From positions 1 to 64,000 of the forward strand of contig DASXVU010000033.1 in assembly GCA_036504055.1 (NCBI GenBank): a stretch of DNA of 64,000 bases, given 5' to 3'. This document shows positions 1 to 8,899 of the stretch, one piece after another. Origin of the DNA: Methanomassiliicoccales archaeon. Its GTDB lineage: Archaea; Thermoplasmatota; Thermoplasmata; Methanomassiliicoccales; UBA472. Position 1 is the stretch's first letter. Every line of letters starts with the position of its first letter. Under the pieces are notes generated by a model. It had not been told where the DNA came from. It saw only the letters and a program-made list of their open reading frames with translations, and ran no database searches. Position numbers and translations under genes: made by a program.

Positions 1-1246
1 CACCAAGTGTCTGTTTCATCAGCTTGCTCTCGGAGAATACCTGCATCGCATCCCCCAGGTTCATCGGCAGGCTGTCTATCCCGTTCTTTGCCCGTTCCGC
101 CTTGTTCATCCTGTATATGTCCTTCTCCACCGGCTCAGGAGGTTCCAAACGGCGGTCGATGCCGTCGAGGCCAGCGGCAAGCATGACCGCAAATTGGAGG
201 TAAGGATTTCCGGCCGGATCGGGATTCCTCAGCTCCACCCTCGTCCGCGCACCCCTTCCGGCGGGTACCCGTATCAGTGCGCTCCGGTTCCGATTCGCCC
301 AGCTGATGTAACAAGGAGCCTCATATCCCGGGACCAGTCGCTTATAGGAATTCACATGGGACGCCAATATGGCACAGTTGCTCTTGGAGTGTGCCAAGAG
401 CCCTGCCAAATAGTTCAGCGCCATCCCGCTCAGCCCGAACGTTCCCTCTGGATCGTCGAAGGCGTTATGGCCTTTGTTCGCCAGGGATTGGTGGACATGC
501 ATTCCCGAACCGGCCAGGCCGTGCACGGGTTTGGGCATGAAGGTGGCATGGAGGCCATATTCCGCGGCGATGGTCTTGATGCCGAACTTCAAGGTCAGCA
601 CCCTGTCCGCCATTGTTAGGGCGTCCTGGTATCTCAGATCGATCTCCACCTGGCCCGGAGCAACTTCATGATGGGAGGCCTCCATTTCATAGCCCATCTG
701 GTCGAACATGAGCATGATCTCTTTGCGGGCCATCTCGCCTCTGTCCATGGGCATCAGGTCAAAATAGCCTCCTGAATCGGAAGGCTTCCGGATCGGAAGC
801 CCCGCATCGTCCATCGGGAAAAGGAAGAACTCGAACTCTGGCCCGACATTGAAATCGTAACCTTTCTCTTTGACCTTGGCCACCAGCTTCTCCAAGACCC
901 AGCGAGGGTCCCCTTTGAAACGGTCTCCGCTATGGTCGTAGATGGTGCACATGAACCTTGCCGTTCTCAAAGGCCCATCCATCGTCCACGGATACACCTG
1001 GAAGGAGTCCAGGATAGGCATGGCCCGCATGTCTGATTCCTCGATCGTTGCATATCCGAGGATCGAGGACCCGTCGATATAGACTCCCTCCTCTATCACC
1101 CGGTCAATATGGGTCGTGGGAATGGAGACGCTTTTTACCGTACCTAGAATGTCAGAGAACTGCATCTCGATGAACTTCACGTCATCTTCTTTGATCTTCT
1201 TGATGATCTGTTCCTTCAATTCCGAATTCCGAGGAGCTTCGGTCAT
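1..1246 (-). CDS. glnA: glutamine synthetase type I (C-terminus cut by window edge)
   Basis: Makes glutamine from glutamate, ammonia and ATP in the cytoplasm. I translated the minus strand from the ATG at 1246; it reads about 415 residues without a stop to the window edge. Visible family features are the N-terminal beta-grasp segment with FSDILG, the substrate-binding stretches GPEFEFF and HHEVAPGQ, the GSGMHVHQS motif and the NRSALIRVPAGRG region. The end of the catalytic domain lies outside the window. Downstream of nothing visible, it shares its strand with the AlaX gene 64 bp upstream, and an Lrp regulator sits nearby, which fits nitrogen control but is only suggestive. Confidence 0.95.
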   Translation of the reverse strand, partial: MTEAPRNSELKEQIIKKIKEDDVKFIEMQFSDILGTVKSVSIPTTHIDRVIEEGVYIDGSSILGYATIEESDMRAMPILDSFQVYPWTMDGPLRTARFMCTIYDHSGDRFKGDPRWVLEKLVAKVKEKGYDFNVGPEFEFFLFPMDDAGLPIRKPSDSGGYFDLMPMDRGEMARKEIMLMFDQMGYEMEASHHEVAPGQVEIDLRYQDALTMADRVLTLKFGIKTIAAEYGLHATFMPKPVHGLAGSGMHVHQSLANKGHNAFDDPEGTFGLSGMALNYLAGLLAHSKSNCAILASHVNSYKRLVPGYEAPCYISWANRNRSALIRVPAGRGARTRVELRNPDPAGNPYLQFAVMLAAGLDGIDRRLEPPEPVEKDIYRMNKAERAKNGIDSLPMNLGDAMQVFSESKLMKQTLG

Positions 1247-1310
1247 GATAGATACTCTGGTCAGACGAATATGGTTCTTTCCCTATGAATGACCGGACCG
1301 AATATTTGCC

Positions 1311-2570
1311 TCAGACCTTCCGACATCTCCGAACCGTTTCCACCACGTCACCGACCAAAACCTCTGACTGGCCACACACCTGCGCCCCTCCGGTGGCAAA
1401 GGTCCGATTTCCCCCGCCCTTCCCTGAGACCCTTTTCAGAACGTCGTTCAGCACCACGGAACAGTCGATCCCCAGGTCTGGACTGGAGGCAACGACAAGG
1501 GTTAGCTTGTCCCCCTCGGTGGCGAATGCACAAAGGGACGTGCTTTCTCTGGTGATAGAATTGGCCGCATCCATCAACACCTTCTTGTCGACACCTTCGA
1601 AAACACCGCTGTAGACCCTCATCCCGTCGATCGTTTCAGGAACGATGCGAGCCAAAGCCTGCCTGGCGTATTTCTTGAGTGCATCCTTGCTCATTCTAAG
1701 CTCTTCACCCTGGTTGGAGATCGCACCAAGCAGGGTATCCGTGGTCGCGCCCATCGAAGAGGAAGCTTGAAGCGCGAGACTGGACAATTCCAACGCCTTA
1801 AGCGTTGCTTTGTTCCCGACCTCGAACTCGATCTCGTAGTCTCCCACCGGCTTCGCGGAGGTGAATTTCGTCACCAGCAGCATTCCGATCTCGGATGTGT
1901 TCTTTACGTGAATCCCGGAGCAGGCCGCTATGTCATAATCTCCGAAGCTGACCAGGCGGACCCGGTCGCCATGAATCCTTTCCAGCTTGACCCTGGCCTT
2001 TTCCAGTAGAGGGCTGTCCCTACCCACCCAAACCTCCTCTGACAGAATGCCCTTCGCGATGACCTCGTTCACGGCCCGCTGGCTCGCCATGATGATGCCC
2101 CAGTCTATATGCCCCCGGACCATGACCATCTTCTTTTCCGGCGTGATCGATATCTTCACCAGCTCGAGCTCGTCCAGCATCTTCTGGATGGAACCGTAGA
2201 GAAGGTGTTCGCCGGAATGTCCTTTCATGAGGTCGTACCTCCTCTCCCAATCGATCTCACAATGGACCGCTTGACCGTTCGTGAACGTGTGGCGAGGCAC
2301 CCGGTGTTTCACCGATTCCTTGTCTGCCTTCACCTCGGCTACGGCCATGCCCTCGATCGTTCCCAGGTCGGGTTCCTGCCCTCCTCCCCCGGGATAGAAG
2401 TATGTGCCATCCAAGGCGATCCAGTCCCCGTCGATGCCGACAACCTTGGCGTCGAAACATGAACAGTATGGATCATTCTCGTAAAGACGAACCGTCATAC
2501 GACTCTGAAAACCATGAGCGCGTTGATAAACGTTCTCAATTCGGATCGTCTTCCTTTTGGGTTCGGTCAT
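1311..2570 (-). CDS. alaX: AlaX-type alanyl-tRNA editing protein with DHHA1 domain
   Basis: Stand-alone homologue of the AlaRS editing domain, expected to hydrolyse Ser-tRNA(Ala) or Gly-tRNA(Ala). The 419-residue protein has the glycine-rich loop GGGGQ near residues 61-65 and the zinc-binding motifs HSGEH (His118, His122) and CSGIH (Cys217, His221). The C-terminal third ends in a DHHA1 domain with the GKGGGN and FATGGAQ patterns. This is the long (AlaX-L) architecture. I keep the ATG at 2570; an internal ATG at 2498 is a possible alternative because typical AlaX sequences begin near there. Specificity for Ser or Gly cannot be read from the sequence. Confidence 0.9.
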   Translation of the reverse strand: MTEPKRKTIRIENVYQRAHGFQSRMTVRLYENDPYCSCFDAKVVGIDGDWIALDGTYFYPGGGGQEPDLGTIEGMAVAEVKADKESVKHRVPRHTFTNGQAVHCEIDWERRYDLMKGHSGEHLLYGSIQKMLDELELVKISITPEKKMVMVRGHIDWGIIMASQRAVNEVIAKGILSEEVWVGRDSPLLEKARVKLERIHGDRVRLVSFGDYDIAACSGIHVKNTSEIGMLLVTKFTSAKPVGDYEIEFEVGNKATLKALELSSLALQASSSMGATTDTLLGAISNQGEELRMSKDALKKYARQALARIVPETIDGMRVYSGVFEGVDKKVLMDAANSITRESTSLCAFATEGDKLTLVVASSPDLGIDCSVVLNDVLKRVSGKGGGNRTFATGGAQVCGQSEVLVGDVVETVRRCRKV

Positions 2571-2634
2571 GCTCCCTAATCGACCAAGCTCAATTCTGCC
2601 AGGAATAAATGGCTAGATAAATGATTACTGTGTG

Positions 2635-2665
2635 GTCATGCAAACCGACATATATCTAGCATGAC
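2635..2665 (+). promoter_or_regulatory. lrp promoter: TATA box framed by a 7-bp inverted repeat
   Basis: The arms GTCATGC (2635-2641) and GCATGAC (2659-2665) are perfect complements with a 17-nt spacer that contains the TATA-like CATATATC (2649-2656). The lrp ATG is at 2717, so the leader would be about 35-40 nt. A dyad around the TATA box is a natural site for a dimeric Lrp repressor to block TBP/TFB; autoregulation is inference. Confidence 0.55.
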
Positions 2666-2716
2666 ATTTCTGAACACCGCAACGGCCGAACCAATAATTC
2701 GGGACTGGGAAGTAAC

Positions 2717-3208
2717 ATGTTGGACGATTTGGACAAACGTATCGTTGAGGAGATATGCACCTCCAGCCAGGGATCCTATAGACAGATAGCGAAGAGGCTG
2801 GGGATACATCCTACGACCCTTATCCAGAGGGTCAAGAACTTGGAAGAGCAGGGGATCGTGAAGGGTTATCGCGCCAACGTCGACTATATGCGTCTCGGGT
2901 ATGAGTTCATGGCCATCGTCCATATCTATGTAGAGGGGGATCTGGTCGAGGTCGAACGGCGAATCACCGACCTAAAGAACATAGTGGCGGTCTTCGATGT
3001 CACCGGCGAATGTGATGCGATCGCCTGGGTGGCCTGCCGCTCTAGGGAAGAGTTCAGCAACGTTGTGAAGGGCATGCTGACCATCCCCGGCGTAAAGAAG
3101 ACCAATACCTACGTCATCTTGAGCTTGATCAAGGACCCGTTCAAGTTCATCCCTAATTTCGATGACAATAGCGAGGGTGAGAAGCCGGTCCACCACCGTG
3201 GAAAGTAG
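2717..3208 (+). CDS. Lrp/AsnC family transcriptional regulator
   Basis: A 163-residue cytoplasmic DNA-binding regulator. Residues 1-60 form the winged helix-turn-helix (LDDLDKRIVEEI start and the SYRQIAKRLGIHPTTL recognition region), and residues about 70-150 form the RAM ligand-binding fold (VVAVFDVTGECDAIAWVACR). Length is typical. The start ATG is preceded by GGGAAG. It is divergent from alaX and glnA, so control of those or of its own gene is plausible. The effector, usually an amino acid, is unknown. The gene ends in TAG. Confidence 0.93.
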   Translation: MLDDLDKRIVEEICTSSQGSYRQIAKRLGIHPTTLIQRVKNLEEQGIVKGYRANVDYMRLGYEFMAIVHIYVEGDLVEVERRITDLKNIVAVFDVTGECDAIAWVACRSREEFSNVVKGMLTIPGVKKTNTYVILSLIKDPFKFIPNFDDNSEGEKPVHHRGK

Positions 3209-3328
3209 GCTGCCTCCCCGGGTGAAACCACAAACAATCGGCAGATTCTATTGTTAATTGAAAGCATAGTGTCAACTTTATTGGGCAATTGTTGCCATTA
3301 TTCGTCATTTTGATCGAAGCCAGCTAGA

Positions 3329-3397
3329 AAAACGTTTAATACCGTTTGCCCTTAACCAAAGCCATCACAACCACAGCGTGACCAGAGGTAGCAGCAA
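3329..3397 (+). promoter_or_regulatory. aspS promoter and ribosome binding site
   Basis: A TATA-like element (CGTTTAATACC) lies at about 3333-3343, and GAGGT sits about 8 nt before the ATG at 3398. The expected transcript leader is about 40 nt. The rest of the 3209-3397 gap is AT-rich and shows nothing else I recognise. Confidence 0.45.
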
Positions 3398-5221
3398 ATG
3401 ATCAGAACACATGATTGCGGCGAAATTCGAACAAAGGACCTCGGAAAGAATGTCAAGCTGGCTGGTTGGGTTCGCTTCTACAGGGACCATGGAGGAGTGC
3501 TGTTCTTCGACCTAGCGGACGCACATGGCACCACCCAAACCGTCTTTGATCCGGAGGCCTACACCAGCTCAGTCGACGTAAAGGGTCTGGGCTCCATCCT
3601 GAATAGCATCGGCAGGGAGTATGTCATCTCCATCACCGGTACCGTCAGGGAAAGGGTGCCAGGCACCGAGGATGCGCGCAATCCCACTGGAGAGGTGGAG
3701 GTCCTCATCGAGGAGGCGAAGGTGCTCAACACGTCGAAGGCGCTGCCCTTCGAGATCGCAGAGCAGAAGAACTCTACTCTGCCAAACGAGGACGTGAGGA
3801 TGAAATACCGCTATGTCGACCTGAGACGGAAGGAGATGGTGGCCAACCTGCGCTTCAGGCACAAGGTCATCTCCTCTGCCAGGAAATATCTGGACTCGGT
3901 CGGTTTCATCGAGGTCGAGACGCCCATGCTCACCAAGAGCTCGCAGGAGGGAGCAAGGGACTTCCTGGTGCCCTCCCGGACCATGCCGGGCGAGTTCTAC
4001 GCCCTGCCTCAGTCGCCGCAGCTCTACAAGCAGATGCTGATGGTCGGCAGCGTCGAACGCTACTACCAGCTGGCACGTTGCTTCAGGGACGAGGATTCCC
4101 GGGCCGACCGGCAGCCGGAGTTCACCCAGCTCGATGTGGAGATGTCGTTCGTGGAGCAGGAGGACATTTTCGCCACCATCGAGGAGATGTACTCTTTCGT
4201 CTGGAAGGAGGTCTTCGGCAGCGAACTGAAGACACCGTTCCCGCGCATTCCGGTCGAGGAGGCGTTCTCCAAATATGGCACCGATGCGCCGGACGTGCGT
4301 TTCGGGCTTGAGATCGTCAACGTCACCGAAGAGGTGAAGTGCGCCAACTACGAGATATTCCAGCATATCCTGAAGAAGAAGGGCATCATCGTCTGCATCA
4401 ACCTCAGATCGTCCCTGGTCAAAGAGAAGATCTTGGACGCGAACGTCGGCCGCAAACAGGTGGACCGTCTTATCGAATGGGCCAAGCAGCAGGGCATGGG
4501 CGGACTTACCTGGATGAGGATGACCGAAGAAGGTCTCAACTCCAACATCGTGAAGTATTTCCCTGAGGACGTCCGTAGATCGCTGGAGGAGAAAATGGAG
4601 GCGGAGAGCGGCGACCTTCTCCTGTTCATGGCCGGATCGAAGATGCCGACACTGAAGGCGGCGGGTCAGCTAAGGATCAAGCTGGCAAAGGAGAACGACC
4701 TGCTCGAGGGCAAGGGACACCAGTTCGTCTGGATCGTGGACTGCCCCATGTTCCAGGCCGATCCGGTGACCGGGAAGCTGACCTCGTTCCACCATCCGTT
4801 CGTCAGACCGGTCAACGGGGACATAAGCCAGAATGAGGACCCGATGAACATCATGGGGCTTTCCTACGACCTGGTACTGGACGGCAGCGAGATCGCCTCC
4901 GGCTCCATGAGGAACCATGATGCCTGTGTCCAGCGGAAGGTGTTCCATATGCTGGGCAAGGACGAGGAGCAGATGAAGAAGGAGTTCGACTTCTTCCTGG
5001 AGGCTTTATCCTTCGGCGCCCCGCCTCATGGAGGCATCGGGATGGGAATGGACCGTCTCTGCGCCATGCTGCTCGGCTGCGAGAGCATTCGCGACGTGAT
5101 CGCTTTCCCGAAGAACAAGAAGTTCCAATCGCTGGTGGACGGCTCCCCGACGCAGGTCGAGCAATCGAAGCTGGACGAACTCCAGCTGCTCTCCCTGGCC
5201 GAGGATGAGAAAGAGGCCTAA
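3398..5221 (+). CDS. aspS: bacterial-type aspartyl-tRNA synthetase, probably non-discriminating
   Basis: Charges tRNA(Asp), and probably tRNA(Asn), with aspartate. At 607 residues it has the bacterial layout: N-terminal OB-fold, class II core interrupted by a GAD-type insert (about residues 300-420), motif 2 FRDEDSRADRQPEFTQLD near 229-246, and motif 3 GIGMGMDRL near 548-556. Archaeal/eukaryotic AspRS is only about 430 residues and lacks the GAD insert. The anticodon-binding loop reads RDHGG with His at residue 31, the state associated in bacteria with relaxed tRNA(Asp)/tRNA(Asn) specificity; discriminating enzymes usually have Leu there. The neighbouring convergent gatCAB operon supports this. 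Probably acquired from bacteria. Confidence 0.95.
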   Translation: MIRTHDCGEIRTKDLGKNVKLAGWVRFYRDHGGVLFFDLADAHGTTQTVFDPEAYTSSVDVKGLGSILNSIGREYVISITGTVRERVPGTEDARNPTGEVEVLIEEAKVLNTSKALPFEIAEQKNSTLPNEDVRMKYRYVDLRRKEMVANLRFRHKVISSARKYLDSVGFIEVETPMLTKSSQEGARDFLVPSRTMPGEFYALPQSPQLYKQMLMVGSVERYYQLARCFRDEDSRADRQPEFTQLDVEMSFVEQEDIFATIEEMYSFVWKEVFGSELKTPFPRIPVEEAFSKYGTDAPDVRFGLEIVNVTEEVKCANYEIFQHILKKKGIIVCINLRSSLVKEKILDANVGRKQVDRLIEWAKQQGMGGLTWMRMTEEGLNSNIVKYFPEDVRRSLEEKMEAESGDLLLFMAGSKMPTLKAAGQLRIKLAKENDLLEGKGHQFVWIVDCPMFQADPVTGKLTSFHHPFVRPVNGDISQNEDPMNIMGLSYDLVLDGSEIASGSMRNHDACVQRKVFHMLGKDEEQMKKEFDFFLEALSFGAPPHGGIGMGMDRLCAMLLGCESIRDVIAFPKNKKFQSLVDGSPTQVEQSKLDELQLLSLAEDEKEA

Positions 5222-5232
5222 GGCCTCTTCTC
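5207..5232. terminator. palindrome at the aspS/gatB convergence point
   Basis: The arms AAGAGGCCT (5211-5219) and AGGCCTCTT (5221-5229) flank a single A. The aspS stop TAA and the gatB stop TAG overlap at its centre (5218-5221). With one bulged A the pairing extends to GAGA/TCTC. It could form a hairpin in either transcript and may help separate the two convergent messages; no poly-T tract follows, so a terminator role is inference. Confidence 0.4.
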
Positions 5233-6570
5233 CAACTCTCTTCTCACCGCTTCCACGATCTCTTTCGACTGGAACTTCCCTTTTGTGGCCTTCATCACAT
5301 GACCGATCACGCTGTTCGCCGCCTTCGGGTTGGTCTTGGCGTCCCTGACCGTCTCGGGATGGGCATCCAGGAACTCGTTCACGGACCGGACCAGTTCATC
5401 CTCGACCAGTACTCTGTCCTCCACCACGTGATTGCCGCCCCCGGCAATGGTGGCGATCGCCCTTCGTGCCTCGGAGTCGGTGATCTTACCGTTGATGTCG
5501 TCCTCGATGACCCGGCAGATCTGCGACCTCAAGTGATCGTCCAGCCTCTGCTCGATCGCTGTCCAGTTGGAGGTGATCGGACCGAGCAACTTAGGAACCA
5601 CCTTCTCCGGCTCCAGTCTTAAGCATAGGTGCTCGAACAGGTCGGCCATGCCCCACGACGTCATCACGATCTGTTTCGCCGTGACCGCGCTGATCCCGTA
5701 CTGGCTCTGCAGACGATAGGCACGCCGGACTGGTGTTTCGGGAAGCACTATCCCTCTGGCGAACTCCCCTACGTTGTACTCGCCCAGGTCCGGTTCGCCG
5801 ATGTAACCGTATTCCTCCTCCATCTCCTTCTTCCGGGCTGGCATCGTGACCTTACGTTCCTCGTCGAACGCCCTGGTCTCCCGGATTATCTCCTTTCCCG
5901 CGGAGAGCATCTTGGTCTGACGGGAGACCTCGTAGTTCAATGCCCTTTCCAGGTTCTTCAGGCCCAGTATGTTCTTGACCTCGACGCGTTCCTCGCCGAC
6001 CGAGATGTTGGCATCACAGCGGGCCACCTGCTCGTCGGATGCGCTCAGCCCGACCAGATGACGGAGTTCCACCAAAAGCTCGGCCACGAAGTCCCTGGCC
6101 TCGGCCGGTGACGACATATCCGGTGCACTGACTATCTCCACCAGCGGTACACCACTGCGGTTGTAGTCGATGAGCGAGACCTCCTCGCCTGACCGGCCCA
6201 CACGCTTGATCCGTCCCGGGTCCTCCTCGATGTGGACCCTCCATATTCCGATACGCTTGCCGTTCAGCATGTAATGACCGTGCTCGCCCAGCGGGCTCTC
6301 GTACATGGTGATCTGGAAGTTCTTGGGCAGATCTGGATAGAAATAGGTCTTCCTGGAGAACCAGATGCGGTCGTGGAGCTCGCAATTCAGGAACTTGGTG
6401 ATCATCAGGCCGTACTCGAGGGCCTGCCGGTTCAACGACGGGCGGGAGCCGGGGAAGCCTAGGCAAGTGGGGCAGATATGGCTGTTCGGTTCGGCGCCTT
6501 CGGTGCTGCAGGAGCAGAACAGCTTCGACTTAGTCGGAAGCTGGAAGTGCATCTCTAGTCCGATCTTCAT
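5218..6570 (-). CDS. gatB: aspartyl/glutamyl-tRNA amidotransferase subunit B
   Basis: The tRNA-binding kinase subunit of GatCAB. It activates the side chain of mischarged Asp-tRNA(Asn) or Glu-tRNA(Gln) with ATP before transamidation. The 450-residue product starts at the ATG at 6570 (KIGLEMHFQL), preceded by GGAGGTG at 5-nt spacing; the open frame extends 14 codons further upstream but without homology. Zinc-knuckle cysteines appear as CSCS and CPTC. A C-terminal YqeY-like tail domain is present. The start overlaps the gatA stop as ATGA, indicating translational coupling. Confidence 0.96.
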   Translation of the reverse strand: MKIGLEMHFQLPTKSKLFCSCSTEGAEPNSHICPTCLGFPGSRPSLNRQALEYGLMITKFLNCELHDRIWFSRKTYFYPDLPKNFQITMYESPLGEHGHYMLNGKRIGIWRVHIEEDPGRIKRVGRSGEEVSLIDYNRSGVPLVEIVSAPDMSSPAEARDFVAELLVELRHLVGLSASDEQVARCDANISVGEERVEVKNILGLKNLERALNYEVSRQTKMLSAGKEIIRETRAFDEERKVTMPARKKEMEEEYGYIGEPDLGEYNVGEFARGIVLPETPVRRAYRLQSQYGISAVTAKQIVMTSWGMADLFEHLCLRLEPEKVVPKLLGPITSNWTAIEQRLDDHLRSQICRVIEDDINGKITDSEARRAIATIAGGGNHVVEDRVLVEDELVRSVNEFLDAHPETVRDAKTNPKAANSVIGHVMKATKGKFQSKEIVEAVRRELEKRP

Positions 6571-7904
6571 TGCGCCACCTCCGGGTTCTTGCGCTGGAAC
6601 GCCGATTCCCATTCCTCGCCCATCGAGATCAGCCCGGATTCATCCCAGTGAGGGGCGACGAACTGCATTCCTACTGGCATAGATGAAGTGTAACCGCAGG
6701 GTGCCGATAGGTGTGGCAGCCCGGTCAGGTTGGGCGGGATGGTAAGGAAATCGGCCGAATACATCTCCAGCGGCTTCATCTTGGCGATCTCTTCGAACCG
6801 GGGTGCCACAAACGGCATCGTCGGGGTCACTATCAGGTCGTGCTCATCGAACACGGTCCGATATTCCTTGGTAATGAGCTGACGGACCGCGAGCGATTTC
6901 AAGTAATACTTGTCCCTGAAACCCACCATGCGGCAAAAGGTCCCCAGCAGGATCCGGCGTTTCGCCTCCGGGCCGAAGCATTCCGAGCGAACGCCGGAGA
7001 AGAAATCGTTGAAATGCTGCGAAACGTCCTTTTCTGGCACCCCGAACCGCATGCCGCAGTACCGGGCCAGATTGGTCGACGCCTCGGTCGTGGCCAGGAT
7101 GTAGTAGGCGGGCATAGCGAACCTAAGCGATGGCATGCTCACCTCGTGGACTGAGATCCCGAGCTCCTGCTTCATCATTTCCAATGCGTGACGGAAGATC
7201 AATTCCACCTCCGGCGAGATGTTCGCCATCGCTTCCTTCGGCAAGGCCAGACGCCTGATCTTCTTTGAGGATATCTCCAGCCTCGGCTGGGTACAGGAGG
7301 TTGGATCCTTCGGGTCAGAACCGGAAATCACCGGGAGAAGCCTCCTGATGTCCGCGATCGAACGGGACAAAAGACCCACCTTGTCCAGCGAGTTACCGTA
7401 GTCGATAAGGCCATAACGAGAGACGCGACCGTAGGTCGGGGTCAATCCATACACCCCGCAGAAAGAGGCCGGGGCCGATATCGAGCCGCCGGTAGACACA
7501 CCGAGGGCTACATGACCCTCGATGAGCGCCGCAGCCGCGGCCGCACCCCCGCTGGAACCTCCGCATGCCCGTCCAGTATCGAACGGGTTCAACGGTATGT
7601 CGAAACCAGAGTTGGTGCTGAACGTGCCAAAACCGAACTCGTCCATGTTCGTCTTTCCCAGCAGCAGGCCTCCGGCCTCCCTCAGCTTGCGCACAGGCGT
7701 TGCATCGAATGGCGGACGGTATCCTTCAAGGATCTTCGAACCGGCACGGGCCTGGAACTCCTTCGTGCAAAGGTTATCCTTGGCCGAGAAAGTGAACGAC
7801 GAACTGTCGTCCGCTTCCAGCATCTCCCGGTCGATCATCTGGTTGAATATTCGATACTTGTCGTTGATGGCCCTCAGAAGAGGCTCGTCAATGATGCCGC
7901 TCAC
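6567..7904 (-). CDS. gatA: aspartyl/glutamyl-tRNA amidotransferase subunit A
   Basis: The amidase subunit of GatCAB, which releases ammonia from glutamine or asparagine for transamidation. The amidase-signature triad is visible as Lys42 (AKDN), the cis-Ser in GGSSGG (115-120) and Ser141 in TGGSIS. At 445 residues it is slightly shorter than the usual 470-490. The start is a GTG at 7904 that overlaps the gatC stop as GTGA. Archaea normally make Gln-tRNA(Gln) with GatDE, so this complex most likely serves Asn-tRNA(Asn). Confidence 0.96.
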   Translation of the reverse strand: MSGIIDEPLLRAINDKYRIFNQMIDREMLEADDSSSFTFSAKDNLCTKEFQARAGSKILEGYRPPFDATPVRKLREAGGLLLGKTNMDEFGFGTFSTNSGFDIPLNPFDTGRACGGSSGGAAAAAALIEGHVALGVSTGGSISAPASFCGVYGLTPTYGRVSRYGLIDYGNSLDKVGLLSRSIADIRRLLPVISGSDPKDPTSCTQPRLEISSKKIRRLALPKEAMANISPEVELIFRHALEMMKQELGISVHEVSMPSLRFAMPAYYILATTEASTNLARYCGMRFGVPEKDVSQHFNDFFSGVRSECFGPEAKRRILLGTFCRMVGFRDKYYLKSLAVRQLITKEYRTVFDEHDLIVTPTMPFVAPRFEEIAKMKPLEMYSADFLTIPPNLTGLPHLSAPCGYTSSMPVGMQFVAPHWDESGLISMGEEWESAFQRKNPEVAQ

Positions 7905-8173
7905 GAGAGCTTAGGCCCCCTGACATAGTCTTCATAGGTGTCCATCATCGCACGGAGCAGTGCCGGATCGAACTCCTGGCCTACCTGGTCCTCACGTAGC
8001 ACATCGTTCACCGGGATAGGGTTGAAATCATACTCGGTGAGGCCGGGTGCTTCATCCAGCACAGAGAAATTGTTGAGAATGTCCTCGAGATCCTGGGCGA
8101 ACTTCTTCAGTTCCTCATCCGTCAGTTCCAATCTCGCGACCTTCGCGACTCTTTTCACCTTTTCGATGTCCAT
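7901..8173 (-). CDS. gatC: aspartyl/glutamyl-tRNA amidotransferase subunit C
   Basis: Small belt subunit that wraps GatA and GatB. From the ATG at 8173 it encodes 90 residues beginning MDIEKVKRVAKVARLEL, the conserved start of the family. An in-frame TTG at 8182 has a better-placed GGAGGTG (5-nt spacing, against 14 nt for the ATG) and may be the true start, giving three more residues. It is the first gene of gatC-gatA-gatB, with overlapping stop/start codons at both junctions. Confidence 0.92.
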   Translation of the reverse strand: MDIEKVKRVAKVARLELTDEELKKFAQDLEDILNNFSVLDEAPGLTEYDFNPIPVNDVLREDQVGQEFDPALLRAMMDTYEDYVRGPKLS

Positions 8174-8386
8174 TCCATTCAACCCTGCACCTCCCACTAG
8201 AGAGACGCCGTTGACCTGAAGCGACTGCATTCATGTCAAACTTTCGCACCGATGTACTTGCTGCGTCACCCGTCCAAGGACCTACCTTCCCAGCAATCGA
8301 CCACCATCCAGCATCGCTCTCGGACATCGTCTCTCAAAGGAAAACGTTTATCACCTATCACAACTTACTGCGGAATAAGTGATCCG

Positions 8387-8878
8387 ATGGCGGATGATTA
8401 CGAGAAATTGATGAAGCAGGGGTTCCAATCAATGGGCGAAGGCGAGTATGCTACTGCCCTATCCAAATTCGACAAGGCCATTAAGGCCAACCCGACGAGC
8501 GCGGAGGCATATCTGGCCAAGGCCGATGCCGGGGTCCTCGTCCCCAAAGTAACGCAGGAGGAGGTCATTGCCCTCTACAACAAGGCGATCGAGCTCGAGC
8601 CTGACAACCCTTTCATCTTCCAGTCGAAGGCCGCGTTCTGCATGGACGTCGGTCTGTTCAATGACGCCGAGGCCGCATACCAGAAGGCAGCCGAGAAGGA
8701 CCCGGAGAATGCATCGTATTACTATTCCGAGTTCGGAGTGGAGTACTTCCGCAAGGCACCGGTGGTCTTCGAGCAGCATATGGACGAAAAGACGATGGAG
8801 ATCATCACCAAGAAGTCGCTCAAGTACCTGCTCAAATCCATCAATCTGGATGAGGCAAGTGCGAAGAAGCTGCTCTAA
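8387..8878 (+). CDS. TPR-repeat protein
   Basis: A 163-residue soluble protein made largely of tetratricopeptide repeats. The repeats at residues about 6-37 (GFQSMGEGEYATALSKFDKA), 57-75 and 90-110 (MDVGLFNDAEAAYQKA) show the usual small and aromatic positions, followed by a helical C-terminus. TPR proteins are scaffolds, so no partner can be named. The start ATG at 8387 lies about 40 nt downstream of a TATA-like ACGTTTATCAC (8344-8354). It is divergent from gatC. Confidence 0.8.
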   Translation: MADDYEKLMKQGFQSMGEGEYATALSKFDKAIKANPTSAEAYLAKADAGVLVPKVTQEEVIALYNKAIELEPDNPFIFQSKAAFCMDVGLFNDAEAAYQKAAEKDPENASYYYSEFGVEYFRKAPVVFEQHMDEKTMEIITKKSLKYLLKSINLDEASAKKLL

Positions 8879-8899
8879 ACCTCATCTCTTCTTAGTCGA

